Shown here piece after piece: positions 54,879-64,000 of a DNA stretch of 64,000 bases. The translations under genes and the position numbers were made by a program. This DNA comes from Petrosia ficiformis (Eukaryota; Porifera; Demospongiae; Haplosclerida; Petrosiidae), in NCBI GenBank assembly GCA_947044365.1, contig OX345650.1:144001-208000 (forward strand). Direction: 5' to 3'. Every line of letters starts with the position of its first letter. Positions within the stretch are counted from its first letter, which is position 1. The notes under the pieces were generated by a model. That model did not search any database. It was not told where the DNA came from and saw only the letters and a list, made by a program, of their open reading frames with translations.

Positions 54879-55856
54879 ATGGCTACACCTGGTGATGATG
54901 ATAATTATTATACTCCTGGTAGTGGAAAGGTATGATAATAAGTAAGTAGTTACGATGTAGTATTTTATAGTATTATCTGTTACTATAATAATAGAGGTAT
55001 ACTGCCAAATACTTATGCAAGGCATGTGGTGAATCATGGAAGGTTAAGAATACTGCCTCATTAAAGAAAATCTGCAAGAATGAGGACTGTAGAGTGATTG
55101 TTGAAGCATACAAGTTTGAGGTAAAGGGGAAATCAAACAGAGATTACTATCTATATACTTATTATAAGCATGAGAATTATGTTCTTTCTGTACACACAGG
55201 TAATAAATACACTTGTGACATACAAGTGTGTAGGATGCAGTTATGTATTGAGGCTGAAGAAATGTTCCAGTGAAGTGAATGATCCTGATGTCCCATTCTG
55301 CAAAATATGTCGTAAGGATATGGTAGTGATTAAAACAGAGGTATGAATATTCCAATGACTACAATATCCACATGTATAATCATTACTTTAAATGTAGCTT
55401 CTATGGGAGCCAAAACGTAAGTTTGGAGAATTCTTTTGTAATGATTGTCGGCGAGGATGGAAAAGTGGTAACTCTTGGGAGGGGAAAGGACAACAGTGTC
55501 TTGTATGCAAGAAAATGGTACTACCTCACAACCTTCGCCCCTTGCAGTTTCGTGGAATTTTCAGTAAGGGGAATCAACCACACCAACAAGAACATTGTGA
55601 AATGTGTAAGGAATTAGGTAGGAGTTGTGAGGGCTATACTCCTGTAGTCAATGTTGCCAACCCCGATGATATACCAATTGAAGAAGATGACGAGCAAAGT
55701 GTCATTACCGTAAATTCATCTGTTTTTGGTGAAGTTACATCTCCCAGCAGTGATAGCGATCTTACTGATACAGAAGAACCTGACATTGAAGAAACTGCTA
55801 GTCAGATGGCGAAAATGTTTATCAGCGATGTGAAACAGACCTATAAGCATGACTGA
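54879..55856 (+). CDS. 3CxxC zinc-finger protein 2, longest member
   Basis: Exons 54879-54929, 54995-55120, 55200-55340 and 55398-55856; 258 aa. It has three zinc-like modules: YLCKACGESWKVKNTASLKK with CKNEDC, YKCVGCSYVLRLKKCSSEV with CKICRKDM, and a full 3CxxC finger KFGEFFCNDCRRGWKSGNSW, CLVCKKMVLPHNLRPLQF, EHCEMCKELGRSC. A long acidic, Ser-rich C-terminal tail (IPIEEDDEQSVITVNSSVFG) ends at 55854-55856. The first two modules appear to be degenerate relatives of the third. RNA or nucleic-acid binding is inferred from the finger only. Confidence 0.85.
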
Positions 55857-56150
55857 TAATAATAATAATTTGTGTGCTTGTGTGAACATTTTGATTTGTT
55901 GATTAAATACATTCATTTTGCTATGAATATAAAATAACCTACAGGAATTGAAATGACTAAGCATTAACTACCGGATACATAATTATGTATATTATGCGTA
56001 TACTTTGCATATATGGATTATCATTTTGCTGAATCATTTAGTAAATGTTTGTTTTCCTGTTCAACAGTGAATGTTTTGAGTTATTAATTTTTTGAATATT
56101 TTGATTACAATATCTTGGCTTTCATGATAGATCATTATACAAACAGAGCA

Positions 56151-56695
56151 ATGGATGATCCCGATGTAAGTTAAATATATTATCATAATTATAATCGTAT
56201 TCTTATTGTTCTTAGTTTGTAATACCAGGTAGAATGTATGGTGAATATACATGCCCAGGAGGAAGAAAACAACATATAATCAAAAGCTTTTCTCCAAAGA
56301 AAAAAACTAGATTATGTAGAATTCATGGAGTAGATGCTGAAAGAACTTTGAAAAGAGAAATGAAAGAAAGCGTAAGTGTTTGATATAATAACCGTTTATA
56401 ACCATTAGTATGGTTATCTTGTGATTACACTTTTAATGTCATTCTCTAGGATATTCCTGATGATATACGAATGTTTGGTAGATTTGAGTGTTCTGAATGT
56501 GGCAATGAATGGTTTAGTGCTGGTGCTTGGAAAAATTATTATCAACAGTGTAAGAATTGTGGAGAAGAAGTGATGACATGGAACTTGCAGCATCTGAGAA
56601 GTGGTGGAGGAGGAGGAAATCTATCTCATGGACATTACAACGAATATTGTGAAATGTGCAAAGAACTTGGAAGAAATTGTTTAAAACATAAATAA
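56151..56695 (+). CDS. 3CxxC zinc-finger protein 3
   Basis: Exons 56151-56165 (only five codons, MDDPD), 56216-56371 and 56450-56695; 138 aa. An N-terminal half-module (RMYGEYTCPGGRKQHIIKSF) has lost most CxxC pairs. The full finger is MFGRFECSECGNEWFSAGAW, CKNCGEEVMTWNLQHLR, then EYCEMCKELGRNC. The stop is at 56693. Exon layout (tiny first exon, DIP at the start of the last exon) is the same as gene 4. Confidence 0.85.
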
Positions 56696-57072
56696 ATGAT
56701 TTTTCAGTTATTTTCTGTTTGCGTTTACCTCTTTATGAATATTTCTATTACTAATTGATTTGTTGTTATAACAAATGCTTTCATAGAATGAATCAGCCCT
56801 CCCTACATAATTATATTATATATGGTATTACAAGTACACATGTTTTGTTTGGGCTACAGCAATAACTACTTAGGAAGCCAGAAGATTAAATAAATGTAGT
56901 CCAATGAATAATGTTTCATTATGTTGTGTCATTGTAAAATATGAATATTGACTCCATGAATTCCCATGCACTAATGAATATCTATTCCTAGTATTATATC
57001 ATGACATGACATATACGAATACCATTATATATACAAATACAATATATACTAGAAGGCAGTTCAGTCTCAACT
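56696..57072. other. Spacer between 3CxxC genes 3 and 4 (377 bp)
   Basis: AATAAA-like signals just after 56690. No coding block. Confidence 0.5.
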
Positions 57073-57649
57073 ATGGCTACAGGAGAGGTATGTGTGTATA
57101 TATGTATATGTATGTAATTATTTTACACCAGTATTGTATTATAATATGTAGAGTATGGATCTTACAGGAAGGCTGTTTGGTATATATCAGTGTCTCAATG
57201 GACATTCATGGCCCTCTATTGATGCTTCAGATACCTACAGGATTTGTCATAAATGTGATAAAAAGGCAGAAAGAATAGAGTCAAGACCATTAGAATATTC
57301 TGTGAGTAAACCTATTTACTGCAAGATATAGATAACTATTAACTATAACTATATATAGGATATTCCTGAGAATAAACGTCTTTTTGGTAAATTTTGTTGC
57401 ACTAAATGTCCATTCCAAGAGTGGGTGAGTGGTAATTCATGGAAAGGATACAAACAACAGTGCAAGTCTTGCCTCACAGATGTCCTCCCCTACTATCTCA
57501 ATACCTTAAAGTATCAAGAGGATATGATCAGAGATGATAATAAACCTCATAGGCAGGATCTCTGTGAAAAATGCAAAAAGCTGGGGTACAACTGTCGTGA
57601 TGACATTGATGATATGATTGGAGGAATGGATAAACTTCGACTCCACTAA
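57073..57649 (+). CDS. 3CxxC zinc-finger protein 4
   Basis: Exons 57073-57087 (MATGE), 57152-57301 and 57359-57649; 151 aa. A half-module RLFGIYQCLNGHSWPSIDAS with ICHKCDKKAER is followed by the full finger RLFGKFCCTKCPFQEWVSGN, QQCKSCLTDVLPYYLNTLK, DLCEKCKKLGYNC. The stop is at 57647. Clear tandem relative of gene 3; it converges on the complexin-like gene (154 bp between stops). Confidence 0.85.
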
Positions 57650-57803
57650 ATTACTAGAGTAGTAGTACTCATGTAGTAGTATATCTACATATATCCAGTA
57701 GAGAGTTTTATATGTTTTTAAATAGATTATAATTAAAACAACATAACATAACATATTAGATAAAGTAGATGAAATTAAAAACAAGTAAACGAGTTGTTAC
57801 TTT

Positions 57804-58163
57804 TCAAGATAGAATACATTTTGATTCATCGTCATTCTTTGGTTGGGTTTTTTGTTTCTTTGAAGTATCTCGTGGAGGTAAAGCATATTTCTGTCTAATC
57901 TCATCTCTTTCCACTTCCCTCTGCTCACGTCTCTCCTCTCTTTCTTTCTTCCGTTTAGCTGCTTCTTTACTTCTTCTAGCTTTTTCCTGAGCTTCAATGT
58001 AGTCAGCAGTTGCCTATAATAATTATAATAAACACATTTCAAGAGGTATAATAACCACTACCTCACTATGTCCTTCATCTTCATTCAATCCTACAGCATC
58101 TTCAAAGCCTTTAGTTAACTTGTCAACTTTACTAGACAGAACAGCAGAGGCTATTGCGTCCAT
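57804..58163 (-). CDS. CPLX: Complexin-like protein with C-terminal CaaX box
   Basis: Two exons (58062-58163 and 57804-58013) encode 103 aa. N-terminal helix MDAIASAVLSSKVDKLTKGF; then a very basic/acidic helix KEREERREQREVERDEIRQK followed by YALPPRD. Complexins, the SNARE-complex clamps of regulated exocytosis, have the same accessory/central-helix pattern ending in (I/F)RxKYxLP or KYGI. The protein ends ESKCILS, a CaaX farnesylation box, as in many invertebrate complexins and vertebrate complexin 3/4. The helix composition is low-complexity, so chance similarity is possible, but helix, KYxLP and CaaX together make the call reasonable. A role in vesicle fusion is inference. Confidence 0.65.
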
Positions 58164-58348
58164 GTTAACATGTACAAGTCTACAAGAATGTTTTTATTAA
58201 AAAAAACCACACCCACTAATTACTCCTCCCAATAACATTAATTTGCTAGGCGCTATATAGCTATAGTGAATTTCATATTATATTAAATTCTAATTAGTTG
58301 TATCATGTGATATTAATTTCAAAACAGAGGCATATACATAGATCAAGT

Positions 58349-59193
<845 letters not shown>

Positions 59194-59366
59194 CCTACAT
59201 ACACAATAATATGAAATGCAAATTACATCATCAATTGTTAATGTATTCACTTGTACTAACTAAGTGTTATTATTAACTAATATAATATATTTATATTACA
59301 ATCAAATTACTTGTGAACCACTGAAATACATTCACTAGTAAGCCAGATTATGAAGGATACACTTAC

Positions 59367-59403
59367 CTATTCGCACACCACAACACGTTGAAGAAGAAGG
59401 ATA
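59367..59403 (-). promoter_or_regulatory. RPS14: RPS14 5' UTR exon with candidate 5' TOP tract
   Basis: On the minus strand the sequence reads ccttcttcttcaacgtgttg up to a gaatag|gtaagt donor. A pyrimidine run starting at a C is the usual mRNA start of ribosomal protein genes (5' TOP). The exact transcription start is inferred. Confidence 0.55.
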
Positions 59404-60853
59404 GAGCATGCGCATTAATTATAAGAGTAGTATACGGGAATATACTGGAAATATATTTTTTATTTTGACTGAAGAAGCTGCAAGATGTTTGTCTGCTCTG
59501 TTTGTTGATATCATAGAGACATTCACACAGATTTGATCACGAAATATTAAATATAAGATCTAGAGTTAGTGTTTGCAAGTGAGAATATATTCAAACGAAT
59601 TCCTTCAATTATCATAAATTCAAGAGTATGTAAGTTCACAATAATTAAATTTATATATATATATATATATATATATACTTATATGAACAAAAGTATTATA
59701 GTTATATAATTATATATAAATACATACAATCAATATAATATATATACAATTATACATGTGTAATGAGTAGTTGGTCATGACACTACCAATAATTGCATAT
59801 ATATACATATAATTATGTGTGTATATATGTATATGTACACATGCATGCATATGCACAATGACACACACACATAATCGTTGTCACCTCTTATGTCAGTTAA
59901 TTGGTGACTTCATAGATAATGTGTTCTGTATTTGAGCATTGCAGGGGAGTAACAAAATGGGCACTAATTGGAGTATCATTTTTGAGTTGTTGTGTGATTA
60001 GTAACTCCCTATTTGTTAATTAATTCATAAAACTATTTTACTATTGTGTAGTATATTCACTAAATCAATCTATTAACTTAATTATAATATTTGTAAGTAT
60101 ATTCATGTACTATTTAATACTATGTCATGTGACTGACCTTACTATGTCATGTGACTGACCTATCAAATGTGTTACTAGATATAATTATAGACATGAGAAT
60201 TCAAATGTCATTATACATCTCTCCATCCATCGTTCAAATCTTATCATTGATTTGATACATATTACCAGATTAAATATTCATAATATTTATTGATATATGT
60301 ACTGTATGTGTCATGTTTATATGTACTGTATGTATATATATATATGTGTGTCATGTTTATATATATGTAGTGTATGTATACATGTATATATGTGTCATGT
60401 ACACGTGTGTGTGGATTATGTCTATGTGTGTGTGTAATTGTTTGTATCTCATTCTATATATGCATGTGTGTGAGTTTATTTACATATATATATACATATA
60501 TATAGTAAACTCATTTGGCAGGTATTAAGTTGTTAATGAATTTGAGACTTTGCTATTGTGTATACAAGATATTTATAAGAGGCTATAATGAAACTTGACA
60601 TGTGGATTTTAATGATAGAATAAATTATATATAATAATATACATTTGCCTTGTAAAGCAGAGATAATGTACACGTATGTCTTTAGTTATTATAACTTATT
60701 CCATTGTTTGTATATTATATTTACTGAATTCTGTTTACCTACCTTTGCTGGTACATAGTATACGATCATATATGGATAGATAGATAGATTGCTAGATAGA
60801 TAAATAGATAGAGTGGTCACTAGATAAATATGTATTTCACTTTTAGTTTGAGA
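59404..60853. other. Divergent spacer between RPS14 and the EFA6-type gene (1.45 kb)
   Basis: Holds (ta)n at about 59652-59680, (tatg)-rich stretches at 60310-60500, and two close TCATGTGA words (60125, 60147). No coding block. A splice acceptor (cacttttag) ends at 60846, eight bases before the EFA6 ATG, so at least one upstream 5' UTR exon is expected here. Confidence 0.55.
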
Positions 60854-63800
60854 ATGTCTGAAGATCAGAAGATTGTGAAAGTTGTGGCACTGGAACGTGC
60901 CGTTAATGAAAAAAATCAAAAATTAGGTTCTTTTGGATTCTCGGTTTTAGGTGGAGCTAATTCTAAATTACCAGCTGTTGTGTGTAATGTTGAGACAGGT
61001 GGAGCCGCTGATATAAGCAATCAAGTGAGTATATAACAGATAGTGAGAGAGTGTGTGAGTTATATAATATATGTATAATATATTGTGTGTAATAGGTTAG
61101 AGTTGGTGATCGGTTGATTAAACTTAATGATGAAGATGTTACAGTATTAGAACCAAAAGATTGTAAGTTCGATCACATGATAGTCACATGATTTAATCAC
61201 ATGATCTATTCAGTGGTACATAGAATACGTGGTGCTCCTACTTTGTCAACATTCACTTTAGTAGAAGGTAACTTGACCACTTCAACATGGAAGTGCCTTT
61301 ATTTCTCTTACCTTCCTCTCATAGATGAATCACTCAGAGAAAGAGTATTGAATGTTATAAGAAGACATGAGGAGAAACGTAGAGAGAAAGAGAGAAGGCA
61401 AGTTTCTGATAAAACTGATGAACATTTACGCAAGAAGATGTCTTCCACATCTTTTGGGGTTAGGGATCCTCGTAGAATTCCTGTTACTAAGGAATTGGAA
61501 GTTGAAACTAGTGTTAATATTGTAGAAGGTCAGCCAGGAGGTGAGTGTTTGTGTTGGGTTTGATGAGTTTAATGAATGTGATATCTTGTAAAGAGGTGGT
61601 ACGAATACGGGGTGGAAAAATAGTGTCTGAAATAACAGATGACAGTCCATCGGCATCAACTCCACAGAAATCAATGACAGGTATGGTTTAAGAACAAGAC
61701 TGTATATAGAATAGGTTTGAGACTTTGTAGATATTACATGTATGATAGCCTAGGTATGGGATTGAGACTGTATATAGAATAGGTTTGAGACTTTGTAGAT
61801 ATTACATGTATGATAGCCTAGGTATGTGATTGAGACTATATAGAATAGGTTTGAGACTTTGTAGATGTTACATGTGTGATAGCCTAGGTATGGGATTGAG
61901 ACTATATAGAATAGGTTTGAGACTTTGTAGATATTACACGTGTGGTATGGGATTGAGACCTTTTTATTATCCCAGCATCTACTAGTGTATCATCAGAGCA
62001 ACCTAGTTTATTCAGCATAAGTTCTGGTTCAGGTGGAAATCCAGATGAATCAATCCTTACTAATACAAGTATTACATCAGAGGTCACTGAGGTCACTGAG
62101 GTCACTGAGGTCACAGAGGGAGGAGCAGTTTTTATTGTAAAAAAACCGACAACTGACAATGGAGAAAGTTCAAAAAATATCACACAATCTCCTGGGATAC
62201 GGAAATTTAGAAAACATGGCCCTGATAAGAATTCAAGTTTGAGATCTTCATTAAATGAAGAGGTTTTAATTGAAGAACTAAGTCAGTTATATAATGATAT
62301 TCATGACTTGAGATTTAGTTGTATGTTTTATATATAGCACTTGAAATGACTGGTGGTACTAGTCGAGGAAACAGCAAAGGGAATTCACCTCAGAAGAAAG
62401 AAGAAGAACAACGTGTAAGGATATTATAATACAGATAATGCTCTCATCATTAGGTTATTCTTTATTGTCTTGTAGCACACACCAAAACTCCCTCCCTCTA
62501 TCTCAGAGAAATATAAGAAGAAACCCAGAGATGATCCATTTGCACAGGCCATTGTACTGGCTAGAAAACTGTATATGTTAGATGGGTTCAGGAAGTCTGA
62601 AGTAGCTGAGAAATTATCAGATCAGTGAGTTTATAACTTATAATACACTCCTATGTAATGAAATGATTTTCAGATCTGATTTTGGGAAAATGGTCGCCAG
62701 AGAATATCTTAATTTTTATGAATTTGAAGGAGAAGATTTAGTAGAATGTTTGAGGCAGTTTCTGGCTTCCTTTTCACTAACAGGAGAGACACAAGAGAGA
62801 GAAAGAGTTATGATACATTTCTCACAAAGATATTTTGAGTGTAATCCATATTCCTTTCCTTCATATGGTAATGATGCCCCTTTATTAATAACTAATTAAT
62901 ATATAATTTTATTAGATTCAGTACACGGAGTAACTTGTGCATTGTTACTACTGAACAGTGATCTCCATACAGACGTGAGTTCTATAAATAGTATATGACA
63001 TCATTTGTTACTATATTTAGAGTGCTGATATACTAACAATAGAATATAAATTCTGATTTGTAGCTATTTATAGTAACAATAGGAATAGATGTGATGATTT
63101 GTAACTATTTATAGTAACAATAGAATATACATTCTGATTTGTAACTATTTATAGTAACAATAGAATAGATGTGATGATTTGTAACTATTTATAGTAACAA
63201 TAGAATATACATTCTGATTTGTAACTATTTATAGTAACAATAGAATAGATGTGATGATTTGTAACTATTTATAGTAACAATAGAATAGATGTGATGATTT
63301 GTAACTATTTATTGTAACAATAGAATAGATGTGATGATTTGTAACTATAGTAACATATATTATTAATTTGTAGCATGGTGGTGATAAAATGACTTTGAAT
63401 AATTTTGTTGCAAATCTTGAGAGGATTGGAGTAAGAATACCAAAAGAATTAACTAAAGTAAGTATATATAATATATTAATATCATTTTACAAACGTATTT
63501 AATAAATATATAGAAAATGTATGATAGTATTCGAAAAAGACCACTGGAATCACCACAGTGAGGATTATATCTTATCTGTATGTATGTATGTATGTATGTA
63601 ATGTGTACAAATGTATGTATGGATGTAATATGTACGTACATGTATGTATGTATGTAATATGAATGTATGTACGTATGTATGTATGTATGTATGTATGTAT
63701 TTCCTTTATTAGTTAAAACAACATTAATAAGTATGTTGATATATTAAGATAACATTGTATGTATTCTCATGATGACTAATTATATTTACAGGGTTGAAGA

Positions 63801-64000
63801 TATAATTACTAGCTCCCTTGAAGATGAAGATCCTGTGCGTGTATATCATGTATTAATACCAGGAACATTTGTCGAGGTAGAATAATCATGTTGTATTAGA
63901 AATTGTTACTCATTATTACTTGTAGGTGGAGTTACCGGAAAATGCACCTGTATTTAAAGAAGGGTATTTAATGAGAAAGAATATAATGGATGCAGCTCAT
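60854..64000 (+). CDS. PSD: EFA6/PSD-type Arf6 GEF with N-terminal PDZ domain; C-terminus beyond window
   Basis: It starts MSEDQKIVKVVALERAVNEK at 60854. A PDZ domain runs across exons 1-3 (FGFSVLGGANSKLPAVV, VRVGDRLIKLNDEDVTVL, VHRIRGAPTLSTFTLVE). A charged/Ser-rich linker contains an EVT micro-repeat (62085-62115). The Sec7 domain spans 62480-63560: QAIVLARKLYMLDGFRKSEV, REYLNFYEFEGEDLVECLRQ, FSLTGETQERERVMIHFSQR (the catalytic Glu is in TGET), VHGVTCALLLLNSDLHTD and MTLNNFVANLERIG. A PH domain begins VFKEGYLMRKNIMDAA at the right edge. This matches the PSD/EFA6 family, which activates Arf6 at the plasma membrane and shapes cortical actin. The PDZ domain is extra compared with vertebrate PSD1-4. 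The end of the PH domain and the C-terminal coiled coil lie outside. Confidence 0.9.
61690..61960. repeat. Tandem repeat of about 60-68 bp, four copies, intronic
   Basis: Unit includes gactgtatatagaataggtt, tgagactttgtagatattac and atgatagcctaggtatg. Lies in the EFA6-type intron before the exon ASTSVSSEQPSLFSISSGSG. Confidence 0.88.
63040..63355. repeat. 40-bp minisatellite, about seven copies in two alternating forms, intronic
   Basis: Unit gatttgtaactatttatagt plus aacaatagaatagatgtgat, alternating with a form containing atatacattct. It sits between Sec7 exons LLLLNSDLHTD and HGGDKMTLNNF. Confidence 0.9.
63578..63705. repeat. (tatg)n microsatellite, intronic
   Basis: Long tatg tract with gtac interruptions in the EFA6-type gene, just 3' of exon KMYDSIRKRPLESPQ. 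Confidence 0.93.

Overview
The window looks like nuclear DNA of a demosponge. It is AT-rich (roughly two thirds A+T by eye), genes are packed closely on both strands, and most introns are 50-150 bp with GT-AG ends. The decisive clue is a pair of silicatein/cathepsin L-type genes at 47-52 kb, one with the Ser-His-Asn arrangement typical of sponge silicateins. I cannot name the species; a haplosclerid such as Amphimedon would fit. All gene models below were spliced by hand from conserved protein blocks and splice consensus, so exon edges are good where stated and approximate elsewhere.

Layout: 1-3.4 kb (-) SLC26 anion transporter, running off the left edge; 3.7-6.1 kb (-) B-box/NHL (TRIM-like) protein; 6.4-8.7 kb (-) V-ATPase accessory subunit Ac45/ATP6AP1; 8.8-12 kb (+) Ig/FN3 single-pass receptor; 12.3-20.4 kb (-) a large protein with a duplicated SKI/SNO/DAC-like module and about five zinc ribbons, whose introns hold a 21-bp minisatellite and a 161-173-bp satellite; 21.2-22.9 kb (+) DNA repair enzyme PNKP; 23.3-25 kb (-) MAPKAPK2-type kinase; 25.3-28.7 kb (+) membrane-anchored diflavin (P450-reductase-like) enzyme; 28.8-29.6 kb (-) Rieske protein; 29.7-34.2 kb (+) kinesin-14 with a possible N-myristoylation signal; 34.7-38.7 kb (-) splicing factor SART3; 39-42.7 kb (-) VPS9-domain Rab GEF; 42.8-46.2 kb (-) RASSF1/5-type C1-RA protein.

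The right third holds the most lineage-specific material: two tandem silicatein-like genes with altered catalytic residues (47.5-51.9 kb), an aspartylglucosaminidase-family enzyme (52.1-53.9 kb) containing a 16-nt microexon, and four tandem 3CxxC zinc-finger genes (53.9-57.6 kb). Then come a complexin-like gene with a CaaX box (57.8-58.2 kb, -), ribosomal protein S14 (58.3-59.2 kb, -) and an EFA6/PSD-type Arf GEF with an added PDZ domain (60.9 kb to the right edge, +). Most neighbours have unrelated jobs; I see no single pathway joining them. Two small signals cross gene boundaries: the 8-mer TCACATGA is strongly over-represented and often paired one helical turn apart, and several introns have independently amplified minisatellites with a TAGTAACA core.
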